In this document: positions 11,501 through 21,563 of the stretch, piece after piece
Layout: the number at the start of each line of letters is the position of its first letter
How positions within the stretch are numbered: position 1 is the first letter of the stretch
Assembly: GCF_036711975.1 (NCBI RefSeq)
Contig: NC_091966.1
Coordinates: 33,797,501-33,861,500, forward strand
Reading direction: 5' to 3'
Source of the DNA: Onthophagus taurus
Lineage: Eukaryota > Arthropoda > Insecta > Coleoptera > Scarabaeidae
DNA: 64,000 bases
Notes under the pieces: generated by a model
What the model was told of the DNA's origin: nothing
Seen by the model: only the letters and a program-made list of their open reading frames with translations
The model's database searches: none
Program-made: the position numbers and the translations under genes

Positions 11501-14500
11501 AATCGTGCCAATTTAGAGCTTTTTTGAATGAACGTTGGCTGAGATATGAGGATTTAAAGAGCATAGTATAATTTGCAAAAAAAAAAGTTTAAAATCAAAA
11601 TAACTCGAAAACGAAAAATGCTAGGTACCAATAACTTTTATCAAAGTCAACTTATTTTTTTGCATATAATTAAAAGGTGTAATAAAAACTGTAGCATTCC
11701 ATTTAAAATAACGAAGTTGTGGCTTACCGGAAGAGGCGGCCATCTTGAAACTATTTTAGATCGAAAGTTTCGAATGAAAAACCAATGCTACCAAAATTTC
11801 AAACCTCTACGAATAGTAGAACCTAAAAAAGTTTTAACGAACCAGTTACGTGAGACACCCTATATAGTAAAACCTCGATATAACGGATTAATATGGGGAA
11901 GAGACCTAGACCCTGGTCTATACCATATCAAGTTCAAATCTTCTGAATCTTAAGCGGCCCTTACACGATCAATAGTATTGACAATACAACCATCAATCCT
12001 CGTGATAACCAGTCTCAATATTTCACTACCTTATACGATCAATATTATTGTCAATACTTTTGTCAATAAGTTACCTTTTTACCACGAACAGGCTAAATCT
12101 ACGTAGTTTTATTCCGTTATTTGTCGGTTTTTCCCTTCCAAATATGGATAGTCGTACAAAAGCATGCGTAGCTATTATTTAAGCGCTTGGAACTACTCGT
12201 CGAGTGAAACGCAAACACTGGATGAAAGAATGGTTGAAGAAGACAGATGAATATTCTCATCTAGTACTGTTGAAAGAAATCATCGCAGAGGCTGATTTCT
12301 GATGGTTGATGATTTCAAGAACTACTTTCGAATGGATGAAAATACCTTTAACAAACTGTTACAGAAGGTTGAACCATTTTGGAAAAAACAGGATAGCAAT
12401 ATGCGAGAAAGTACAAGTGTTAATGAAAGATTAGCCTTAACCTTGAGGTACTTGGCCACAGGAAGAAATTTTGAAGACTTGAAGTTTTCTGTCATAATGT
12501 CCCCAGCAACTATCAGCAAAGCTGTAATAGAAACCTGTGAATCCTTTATATATGTCCTACAAGACATGAAATGGATGAACCAACAGTATCTCCATCGTGT
12601 TGAACATCAACGTCAGTTAATGGGTCGGTCATTTTCACCACTTCTTCAGAAGCGCGCGGCTTGAACTGAACTGAGTGTAATGTATAAAATAAGAATTAAA
12701 CCTGTTTTCAAATCATCTGGGTTAAAATAACAAAGTATGCTTTTTTCAGTGTGTTGATAGACATGTTTTGTTATTGTTACAATTAAATAAAAGTATTTAA
12801 TTTTGAATATTGAATTTATTACACTGAGTATTGATAGAAATATTGGCGTCAACCCTACACGGTCAATAGTATTGTCAATATCCCCTCCAATTTTCAGTAT
12901 TGATGTCCGAAAATCAGAAAATCCGGATTTTTATCAATACGCCATCAATATTTAGCGTCAATAAAATTTTTCACCTTACACGATCAATATTATTGTCAAT
13001 ATGCTGAGGTATTGTCAATATTATTGATCGTGTAAGGGCGGCTAAACTCAAAATGGCATTAAACAAAACCAATTTGGCGACTGTCATAATCAAATTGGCA
13101 TTAATCAAAATCAAAATGACATTAATCAATTATAAATTGCCATTGTTTATTAATAAACTGTCTACAAAAAGCCTTATATTAAGAAAAAGGAACCAGTAAA
13201 CTTAAAACGACAAATTTGTGCCGTTTACAATACGAATTGCGACTGGAGCAATTTAGCTGAAATTTTTGGTGTTGCAAAAAGAACAGTTCAAATGGGTAAA
13301 AAATCAAGAAGAAGGAAAACCAAGAAACATCACCGTTTCTTTGAACGTAAAGTTGAAGAAATTCCAAAAATCACACTTAGGCAGTTGCAAGAATCATTAC
13401 GAAATGAGTTTCAGTTTAAAGAGCCTTTACCTCAAACCCGTTTATCACAACAATTATCTAAATATCAAAATATTTTTAAAATAAAATAATTCTATATAAA
13501 TATAAAGTTTGTTGGTAAACTAACATCTTCACACATTAAATAATAATAACAGAATTATTTATAAATATTTGAAATTGCGCCTTTAAAAACATTTTTTATA
13601 ATTGAAGTAACATTTTTTGTTAATAATTCATTTATGTTTCTTTTATTACAAATATATAATTTGATCTCAAATTTTTTAATTTTAATACTCTGTACGATGG
13701 CGGCGCCTGGTGGCAACTATTCGTAATACGAAACGACTGCCCCTTCTCGTAGTGATGAATACCGAGTGGATGAGCTCGTATCAGCGTGTGATGTGCCCAT
13801 ACCGAAAATTGTGCGAAATGTTTTTATGTTTATTATATTAGTTGAACAGAAACCTTTATGGATATGCCTCAAATGTCATATCAACTATGCATACAGTAGA
13901 ACGACCTTATATCAGACTGTACTTATAAACAAGTGTTGCATACAATGCAAGAAATTGGAAAGGAAGAATATAAATTGGTTTTAGAATTGGGTGATGGAAA
14001 TATTTTTATCAGCGTGATTGTTGATATGATGCATTATCTGGAGTAGGAAGTATTATTCTGTTACACCTCAAATCTCACCTTATCTCACATCGTGGATTAA
14101 AAAAGGCTTAAACTAAGCATCCAAGTTTTAAATAATTTTACGTTTTAATAATTTATAATTGGAGAAAGAACAAGTAAAATTTTATTCATTGCTTGCAGAA
14201 ATAAATATTGTCATATAAAACTTCAAGAGATCAGCAATGTGCTAAAAATTGGACAGAAATACCCATTGCAATGGAGTCCGAGATCATATTGGAAGGATTT
14301 AAAATAAGTATAGAAATGCACAAACTAAAATATGTAACCATAATTGGCGATGGAGACACTTGCTTGTTGGTTATGGTGCAAATGTCGTTCTAAAAAAAGT
14401 TGAATGCACTAATCATTTGCTAAGGAATTATTGGACCAAATTGAAAGACATAGCTAATAAAAGAATAACATCCAAAAACAAGGTGGCTCCCAGATATACG

Positions 14501-17500
14501 CAACATATTAAAAAGAATAAACAAATATATTGAAACACTCAAAGTAAGTATTAAATCAGGGATAAATTATCATAGAAAACAAGATCTCCCCCTACAAGAC
14601 CATGTTTTTGGATAACATGATAGGCTTCCTATTTTTGTCTGGTTAGGCTTATTGCATATCAATTGGAAACGTATCAATTTTGCATTGAAAAATTCATATG
14701 AGGTGAGGTGTAATGCTGCTGCAGTAGCCTATATAGTGTTGGTGCAAATTATTAACAATAGTAGAGAACACCACCCTACTAAATAATATATGTTGAACGA
14801 ACGCCCAAAAGAAAATTGGTGGCAGCTACAAAACATTGTCAGTATCCCATAATAAAAAAGCGGAGAAAAATGTTAACCGTCGAAAAAGATCATGGTTTTA
14901 CTGAAGATGAAGAAGAACTGATAGAGTGCGCTGAAGAAGAAAAGACAAAATTTTTAGAGTCACTTGTTAGAACAACAGCAGGAATAACTTAAATTGAAAA
15001 GCAAATTAAAAAGCAGTATAGAAATGAATTTTTGATTCAAATTCAAAAGAACTTATTAACTGCTTAAAATTTTGGACGTGTTTGTAAAATGTGTAAATCA
15101 ACAAATCCCAACAAAAAAATTGTATTTACAACAATTTACAAAATCTAAAATGACCAACTGGGGTAAGGATCTTGAAGCAATAATTGCTATGCAAGAGTTT
15201 GAGCAACAATTCAATAAAAAAGTGGGAAGCTACAGTATTTCTATGTGCCAGGATCATCCGTATTTAGGTGCTTCACCAGATGACATAATAAATAGTAAAG
15301 ATATAGTTGTGGTAAAATGTCCTTACACAGCAAGAAATTGACACAACAAATCGCAGTACAATAGAACAAAATTAAGTATTTAAAATATGGCGGAAGTAAC
15401 ATACATTTGAGTAGAAATCACAATTATTGCTACCAAGTTTAAGGTCAACTTGCCATAACGATGGCAAAATTGTGCCACTTTATTGTGTGGACACCTTATG
15501 GCCTATTTGTAGAAGAAATAGAATTTGAAGAGAAATTTTGGGATATTGCTGTTGCCAAATTAATTATAAAGTCAATTGTATGATAAATACGTATTTCTAA
15601 TACTTTTTCATTTGTCTATTGTTTGGTTAAATTAATTATGTTGTTTGTAGTGTGACCAAAAAATATAATTTAATAACTTTTTGATTTTCTTCCGATTTCG
15701 CTCTATTGTTTATATTGATAAAATTGTGTATCTATTGATATTATTAAAATTGTTATGTTTTTTACTGTTTTAAATAATTTATCACATCATTAGTTTATAT
15801 TGTGTGTTATAATAATATGTATATATAAATAATATGTATATAATACCTGTATATAACGCAGTGTGTTAATTAATTATCGTACCCGACGTCATCATTGCAA
15901 GTATGCAACCAATATCACAGTATTTATTTTATAATACGATATTTGCGTATTGTAATACCAATACTGTGATATTGGTTGCATACTTGCAATGATAACGTCG
16001 GGTACGATAATTAATTAACACACTGTAGATTTTTAAATGTAAGTATGAAGCAAACATAGACATAATTATATGAATTTCGCGTAATTCGTTAAAATCCCGT
16101 CTTGCCAGTAATATAAGTCTTCTTTTTGATTAGTTTGAATTTATATCAATGGTTCCGATGAAATGAGTGACATCTTTTGGTGTTTGATAAAACTATATGC
16201 TTTGTTTTATTATATGGATGTAATCCTCTCTTAAATTTGGGAGGGGGGCATTTAAAAGAAAAAAGGAGAGGAAATGAGTTTATTGCTTAAGGAGAGCTTA
16301 AGATAGCTTATATTCAGTGGTTCTAGTCATTGATAATGTTCCTTGGCATTGTGGTGTTGAACAAGAATTTCTTCATCATAAACTTGTAAGGCTAAGACTT
16401 ACAGTCCAATGCTAAACCCAATTGAATCTGCTTGGTCAATTTTGAAAGCGGGTGTAAAGGCGAAGTTGGTTGGCAAATGCAATTACAAATATTTGGAAGG
16501 AAATGACCAAGAAAATTTGTCTCAGAGTACAGAATTCGAAAATTAGAAAATATAATTGGGAGCAATATTCCAAAAATTAATGTAACTGTTACAGGTTTAT
16601 AGCCAGAATTCAAAAGCACCTCTATTTTAAACATGGAAGATATCACCTTTTAACTTTAGTATATTGTTTATTACCAAGTATAAAACCATGTATTTAAAAT
16701 GTTAATCACGAATTAAAGATTGTTTTGTTAAATTATTGAATGCTAATTTGATGTTGATTAATGCCAAATTGGTTTTGTTTAATGCCATTTTGAATTTGAT
16801 TAGTACCAATTTGAACTTGAATAGGTATAGTGGTAGTTCTATGAGTTAAAAATATTTTGTTGATTCTAATAACTCTCATTATATCGAGGTTTTACTGTAA
16901 TAATATTTTACCTATCTCCATAAGCAATATCAAAATTCTCAATTCTAATATCTTGAGTTTTATTGTTCCCTTTAGCTTCTAATTTATATTCTTTTTTACT
17001 TGTAACTTGTGAGGCTGTAGCCGATTCTAATTTAGGAGCATTATTACCCACCCTAGGAGTTTCTTTTTGGCGTTTTTCTGCTTTTTCTTGTAATTTAGCT
17101 TGGGCTTTCTCTAATTTTTTCGCATCAACTTTCTAAAAAAAAAATGAATACGCCCATAATATACTTTCTAATAAATAACTAACCAAACTATCATCTCTTT
17201 GCATAACCCATATACTTTTCATATCATCCACGGTACTCTCTAAATTTGCAGCCATGGATCCTAAATGAACTGGAGCATGTAAAACTTTGGCTAAACCGTT
17301 GGTATTTTGAGTGTTTTTAGTTGGTCGTAACATATTTAATAATTTATCGCATATACACCTAAATAAATAAGCAATTAATTATTTAATTGAATCAAACCAT
17401 AATTTAATTTATCAATTACCTTATTTCTTTTTCTGTTTTTTCCGCAGCAATTTCGTGTAAAACTTCGCCGACCGCCTCGTAAATTTCATCGCTATCTTGA

Positions 17501-17704
17501 AAATCATCTGCCCCGTTTTCGAGTACATCTAGTTAAAATATAGTAGAAAATTCGTGATAAAAATCGTTAACATGTGTCCCGTTCGTAAACCAAAACGTAT
17601 TTATTTTCCTTTTATAATTATTAAAGCTTACCTTGTACATATTGTTTTAAATCATCATCAATTAACGGAAATTCAGTTTTAATAAAATCACTACATTGCA
17701 TCAT
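5532..17704 (-). CDS. ABCF3: ATP-binding cassette sub-family F member 3
   Basis: Nine exons in transcript order: 17704-17632, 17528-17420, 17358-17184, 17132-16912, 11229-10582, 10522-10174, 10112-9932, 5971-5751 and 5690-5532. All phases agree and give about 711 aa, close to the roughly 709 aa of vertebrate ABCF3. NBD1 has Walker A GRNGLGKTT (213-221), signature FSGGW (331-335) and Walker B LLLLDEPT (D355, E356). NBD2 has Walker A GDNGAGKTT (527-535, at the start of exon 7), signature LSGGQ (613-617) and LDEPTNHLD (D637, E638). The linker between the domains carries the family's QQREYEAQQQ and FIDRFRYNANRAS blocks. The N-terminal region (MMQCSDFIKTEFPLIDDDL) matches the ABCF3-specific extension. 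ABC-F proteins lack membrane domains and act as soluble ATPases linked to translation and stress responses; the precise role of ABCF3 is less settled. Introns 4 (11230-16911) and 7 (5972-9931) are swollen by transposons, yet no exon is damaged. Confidence 0.97.
6005..6863 (+). mobile_element. Non-LTR retrotransposon reverse transcriptase, 5' piece (ABCF3 intron 7)
   Basis: An open stretch of about 180 codons (6074-6613) plus flanking sequence translates to reverse transcriptase. It starts near KLYTKIIEKRLRRVVENKL, then EGEQAAYRASKQTNDSI (normally EQ.GFR...T.D.I), LYLIFLHLKVAFG (normally a DLxKAFD motif), KGIKQGD, and YYDDDKVLIA at the site of the catalytic YADD box. Thumb-region sequence follows to 6863, where a long-inverted-repeat element interrupts it. 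It resumes at 9431. Stops and the altered DLxKAFD motif show it is dead. It lies antisense to ABCF3. Confidence 0.85.
7209..8029. repeat. Internal inverted-repeat unit inside the 6864-9430 element
   Basis: TTTTAGAATAAAGCTAAAAA at 7208 is mirrored by TTTATTCTAAAA near 8017-8028. The arms also share AGTGTCGTCAAAG/CTTTGATGACACT and a GGAAACTGTAAATT segment, giving arms of about 70 bp. An inner pair, AAAGTACCGCGG near 7480 and CCGCGGTACTTT near 7731, sits in a GC-richer core. This is probably a separate small inverted-repeat transposon nested in the larger one. The open frame at 7450-7746 is only that palindromic core and has no domain. Confidence 0.6.
8225..8505 (+). pseudogene. THAP-type zinc finger fragment
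   Basis: The frame opening at 8256 translates to a partial THAP (C2CH) domain: WILKCGN, then DRVCYRHFQSSDR with the C-x2-H pair, and LKPASVPTLHLP, matching the family's C-terminal AVPT signature. Upstream, an ATG at 8225 reads MKRC, as many THAP proteins start, but in a frame that meets a stop, so the first C-x-C pair is detached by a frameshift. THAP domains bind DNA in P-element-type transposases and host regulators. Only the finger is left, inside the 6864-9430 element, and no transposase follows. It may be a remnant of a P-like element or of a captured host exon. Confidence 0.65.
9431..9900 (+). mobile_element. Non-LTR retrotransposon reverse transcriptase, 3' piece (ABCF3 intron 7)
   Basis: This is the direct continuation of the fragment ending at 6863. 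Translation gives ITAMETKFVQKIVGKMKWD, IRLGIDQEEIISKIERKQL, NWYAHIIRW, then a basic RKRRRPRKNWEER stretch. That is the usual tail of endonuclease-reverse-transcriptase proteins (an LxWxGHxxRM-like block, then a GRPRxxW-like block). Stops and frameshifts are present. Confidence 0.8.
11276..11860. mobile_element. Inverted-repeat element (MITE-like) in ABCF3 intron 4
   Basis: The arms at about 11276-11470 and 11672-11860 are inverted copies of each other. They share ACGTAACTGGTTCGT, AACTATTCGTAGAGGTTT, CAAGATGGCC and TGGAATGCTACAGTTTTTAT and their complements. The arms are roughly 190 bp and the spacer about 200 bp. No transposase is encoded; the frame at 11573-11953 is a shadow of the repeat. 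The family is unknown. Confidence 0.7.
11954..13042 (+). mobile_element. PIF/Harbinger-type DNA transposon, internally deleted
   Basis: The ends GCGGCCCTTACACGATC (11954) and GATCGTGTAAGGGCGGC (13042) are inverted repeats with one mismatch. They are flanked on both sides by TAA (11951-11953 and 13043-13045), the 3-bp TWA target duplication typical of PIF/Harbinger. Subterminal copies of the motif TACACGATCAATA..ATTGTCAATA recur near 12035, 12855 and 12975. The interior encodes only the N-terminal part of a HARBI1-like transposase, so the element cannot move itself. Confidence 0.9.
12144..12664 (+). pseudogene. HARBI1-like transposase, N-terminal fragment
   Basis: From 12302 a frame of 120 codons reads DDFKNYFRMDENTFNKLL, then ERLALTLRYLATGRNFEDL and KFSVIMSPATISKAVIETCE, which is the N-terminal region of Harbinger DDE nucleases. 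Upstream, 12144-12300 encodes MDSRTKACVAI and HWMKEWLKK in a second frame with a stop, so there is a frameshift near 12300. The catalytic DDE domain is missing: after about residue 95 the frame runs into unrelated sequence and stops at 12664. Confidence 0.85.
13690..15600 (+). mobile_element. Mutator-like/YqaJ element remnant
   Basis: Several decayed frames line up in order. 14230-14345 encodes CAKNWTEIPIAMESEIILEG and HKLKYVTIIGDGDTCL, like the KNW..S..ME.DII.EGF and GDGDSS blocks of the insect Mutator-like transposase domain. 14400-14460 encodes VECTNHLLRNYWTKLKDIA. 15072-15341 encodes a YqaJ-type recombinase/exonuclease core with WGKDLEAIIAMQEF, HPYLGASPDDII and VVVKCPY, holding the E, D and ExK-like positions (here VxK). 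Stops and frameshifts are frequent. In other insect genomes these two domains are often predicted together in one multi-copy protein (from memory). It sits inside the IS630-like element. Confidence 0.65.
15859..16025. mobile_element. Near-perfect palindromic MITE
   Basis: This 167 bp unit has arms of about 65 bp that are almost exact inverted copies, starting CAGTGTGTTAATTAATTATC at 15859 and ending with the complement at 16025. The arms include CCCGACGTCATCATTGCAAG versus CTTGCAATGATAACGTCGGG. The loop is an AT-rich stretch of about 35 bp. The high arm identity points to a recent insertion compared with its neighbours. No target duplication is obvious. Confidence 0.8.
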
Positions 17705-18250
17705 TATGTTGCCTTCGTCGTTAGATATTTTTCAATCATAAATTTTATCTCTTGCACGGTGTTTTAGGTTAGATTTGGAAGGCAATTGACAATTTCACAA
17801 TTGACGTTTACAAAAGATATTCAAGACGAAGTGTTACCAACTGATATTATTTATAAATAAAAAGTTACTAAAATAAACTAATTGATTTTGATTTGTAAAA
17901 ATTTAATGAAAAAAATCCATATTGGACGTGATATAGGAGCGAAAATTCATGAATTACTATTTAAATTTACTAATTCTACCGATGTATGTCTAATCTCTCT
18001 TTGTAGTGATATTGGTTCCTGAAAACAATGCAAACTCCACTCTCGAGCTTCTCTGCTCAATTCATTTTGCTCAAATTTTGTTCAAACTGTTCAAATTTTG
18101 TATAAATATGTTGATACTGTTATACGTGAATTTGTCCCTTTAACACTGCAGTAGTCGCGCCTCCGGTTATTAGAAGAGTTGGCGCATGTCATCTCTAAGA
18201 TTCTTTTCTATTCAAAGCATACAAAAGTATTAACTGGTTAGTCCAGACAG
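17705..18250. other. ABCF3 upstream region
   Basis: This is the non-coding stretch between the ABCF3 start codon (17704, - strand) and the first transposon fragment. It should hold the ABCF3 promoter. The first 60 bp on the - strand are the likely 5' leader. I see no distinctive element. Confidence 0.4.
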
Positions 18251-20230
18251 ACCTAAGGAGTCGTGCAAAATATCTAATCCATCTTAATTACATGAAGTAT
18301 GCTAGAAGATCTGAAAGCAATACAACAAGCAAAGCATTTCTACCGACATCTTCAAGCAACAATAGACAAGATAAACTATAGGGACAAGGTAATAATAACT
18401 GAGACCTGAATGCCCGAATTGGCAATCTCTATACAATGAATAAAATAAAAATACAACGAATAAATAATAAACGAGATGCTAGTAGAAACGAGCTAAGAAT
18501 TAACAACAAATTTTTTTCACACAAGGAGCAACACAAATATACTTTCAACAACAGTAGAGGCCAACGGTCAATAATAGACTATATAATATCAAACAGGTCA
18601 ATACTTTTCTCGCAAATAATCGATGTGAGAGCACTAACATCAGCCAACATAGGAATATATCACAATGTCGTATTATGCAAGATGTGTTCTGCAAAACCTC
18701 ACAAAACACTGGTTCTGCCAAGAAGTTAAGCACTTAGACCACCACCTGCATGGCGCCCAAAGAAGGATTTGGAAGATACTCCGAAATCGTAAAAAACACT
18801 TAACGAGTTTATCCAAACCAATATAGTTTCACAAGCAGAATGACAGAAATATTTAAAAAAAACTATACTCCTCAGAAAGACTTATACACATTGATGAACC
18901 AGTAAATACCAACACCCTTATTCAGATAGAAGATGTTAAAGAAAAGCTCGGCAAACTCAAAAATAGAAAATCTCCTGGAACAGATAAAATACCCAACGAA
19001 TTGCTCAAGGATGGTGGAAAAGTCTTATTAGAAAAATTAACCTATCTATATTCAACAGAGCTGCAAAACTCTGAAATACCAAATGAATGGCACAAAAGGA
19101 GCAAAAAGCTAACCCTGAAAACTATCGTGGCATAACACTGTTGAACACTTCTATGAAGCTATTTACAAATATACTAAAAAAATAAGCTACAAATGCCGAC
19201 AACAGCAAGGCTTTAGGAAAGCCAGATCGATAACTGATGCCGTCGTTATCATGAAGCAAATATAAGAGAAGTCAGTTATGTTGTGAACTTGACCAAAGCT
19301 TTCGATAGAGTGCAATTGGGTCATGTATTAAATCTGTTAAAACAAAGAGGGGCACCAGCTGACATAAACATAATACATGTATAAAATAAAAAATATTGAT
19401 TACACAAGAAAGGTGAAAGCTGGAGACGAATTGACTGAGGATATTTCCACTCCAGGAGGAACCAAGCAGGATGACAGTCTCAGTCCTTATTCAATCTGCT
19501 AATGGACAATATTATAGAAGAAGTGAGAACTATGCATCTTGGAAAAGATTTGTTTGGTCTGCTATGCCGTCGATGCTGCGATAATAGCTAACTCAGAAGA
19601 CGACCTACAAAAACAACTTTACAAGTTTTACCAAATGAGAACTGAACATGCCTCTACTGACAAAAACAAGTGCATGGTGATAGCAAAGGAGCCAATAATT
19701 CCCAGCTACAATGATCCTGTTAAAGACCTAAGATCAGGTGCCTTAAGAAACATTGTTTGGTATAACAAATACATGAAAATCGACAGCAAAGTTAAGATAT
19801 ATGCATCAATATATGCAAGACATGCATCCGCCCGATAATGTTCTACAGGATCCAAGTCCGCGAGGATACAAATAAAATCAAGAGCTTACTAAGAACAGCT
19901 GAGATGAAAACATTAAGATCCATATTGGTAATAACAATAATGAATAGAATCAAGAACGACGACGTCAGGGAAATCTAGGAGATATAGGATATCGTCAGAT
20001 GGGACAGACAATGGAAAAGAGCGTGACATGATCCGTAAACAAAATGCCAAATAATGAATTGCTTGATATACAACCCCCTAGGCACCATACCACCAAAAAG
20101 ATGACGCGATAGTTAGCAATCTAAGTCTCAGGACGTAACAAAGGCAAAACCAGACAAACTAAACAGACCATAATATGGTTATGTTATAAACTTTAAAACA
20201 ACACATGTGATTCTCCAATGCTTGTCGGTT
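18250..20230 (+). mobile_element. Non-LTR retrotransposon remnant between ABCF3 and cta
   Basis: Translation with frameshifts gives the end of the endonuclease (LNARIGNLYTMN; HKYTFNNSRGQRSIIDYII at about 18535-18590; DVRALTSANIG). It is followed by a linker (KLKNRKSPGTDKIPNELLKD near 18955), RT palm blocks (YRGITLLNTSMKLFTNIL near 19125; ISTPGGTKQDDSLSPL near 19445) and thumb/tail sequence (YLGV-like region lost; EDTNKIKSLLRTAEMKTLRS near 19865). Many stops are present. It is the same broad endonuclease-RT type as the 3480-4010 fragment and is the most complete copy in the window, but the catalytic YADD box is not recognisable. Confidence 0.85.
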
Positions 20231-21563
20231 CTATAGGTGTCCAAGATTACTTCGCTTTGACATTCTATTTATAACACCTACTCCTAGAACAATGCCTGTC
20301 AAAACTCTGCTTTATTGAGAATGGCAAGATCTGTAAATTATGTTAACATAGATCTGTTTCAGCATTCTTTCTATGCATTTAAAAAATTGCTCTGTTGCAG
20401 TTGGTGTGTAATATAATATAATAAATATAAAATTTTAAAAGTATATATTTGGTAATATCAACAACAGATACAAAAATAATGACGCGCACTTAAATGTCAA
20501 TAGACGATTAAATATTTACAAAAAGAAAAAGTGGGGTACATTCTAAAAAACGTCTATTGTATGCTTTGTTCTTGTCAAGGCACTTATAGTTTGTATATTA
20601 TCGTTAAACAATTAAAAAAATTAAAAATTTCATTCTTTTGAAAACCATTTCAGGAAGGCGAATAATATTTCTTTTCTGTACAATTTACAAATTTTATATA
20701 CAACTTTTTACATAAAAAGAAATGCATGTTTTTCGTCACCACGAAAATGCAAATAGTTTTCCTCAATTAATTACTAAAATATCCTAAAAAAATTATAATT
20801 AAAAAACGTAAAGTTTACATTGGCGCCGTTTTCTTTCTTGTTTGTATGTAAGTAATCATCATATTATAATTTTTTTTTTAACTGAATACATATACATAAC
20901 TTCTTAGACTACACGATAAATATCACATGAAAATACAGACTCGACGATAGTAATAGAGACTTTATAAATTAAATTATTGGCACAGCGATCGCACGACGAC
21001 GTTTAATTAAAAAAAAAAAAAAATGAGAAACAAAACCTAGATTTCGGAGTTCTCAATAATCGACAATATTCAATTAAAAAGTTTATATAAAAATTTACTG
21101 TATAATATTAATGTGCATTTATCTAAAATTAAAAGGCACAACTTCCATTTTCAATTGAAGTTTTCAGGAGATTAACCTCGATTCAAGTTTTTTTGTTAAA
21201 TATTTTTTAAGATCAATATCACTTTTAAATTTTTATTTGAGATTATGTAACTGTCATTATTTAATTGTAAATTAAAAGATGTTTTTTTGTGGTAAAAATC
21301 GAAAAAATTAAATTACATAATTTAATTTTGCAAATATAATTCATACAGCTCCACCAGCAGATGCTTTACCTATTTTAAATGAATTATAATAAAAAAATTT
21401 AAAAAATAATTTTTCTTAAAAAATATTTGGTTAAAAAAAAATTTGAGGTTAGATTACTTGTCAAATGTCAAATTCAAAAAAAATTTTGAGGTTATATAAC
21501 TGTCATTATTGAGAAAATTATCAATAAAAAATATTTAACAAGTTTAAAACCTTGTAAAATACA
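20231..21563. other. AT-rich region downstream of cta, including its probable 3' UTR
   Basis: No gene is visible. The part nearest 21564 should be the 3' UTR of cta (- strand); an AATAAA on the - strand at 21232-21237 lies about 330 nt past the stop codon and is a reasonable polyadenylation signal. The rest is AT-rich unique-looking sequence without recognisable repeats. Confidence 0.4.

Larger units (their letters stand above)
13049..16792 (+). mobile_element. IS630/Tc1-superfamily (DDE_3-like) transposon, interrupted
   Basis: The ends CAAAATGGCATTAAACAAAA (13049) and its complement TTTTGTTTAATGCCATTTTG (ending 16792) are inverted repeats, and the match continues inward with AATTTGGC and ATTGGCATTAATCA. 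Just inside the left end, 13165-13490 encodes a helix-turn-helix-like N-terminus (DWSNLAEIFGVAKRTVQ, then IPKITLRQLQESLRNEF). Near the right end, 16325-16480 encodes VVLVIDNVPWHCGVEQEF and YSPMLNPIESAWSILK. These correspond to the second catalytic Asp block and the NPIExxW block of DDE_3 transposases. The middle is displaced by later insertions (a Mutator-like/YqaJ remnant and a palindromic MITE). Family-level placement is my inference from these motifs. Confidence 0.7.

Noticed and set aside
15859-16025. MicroRNA precursor
   Set aside because: Arms are too long and too perfect and have transposon-like ends; a MITE explains it better, although small-RNA data could change this.
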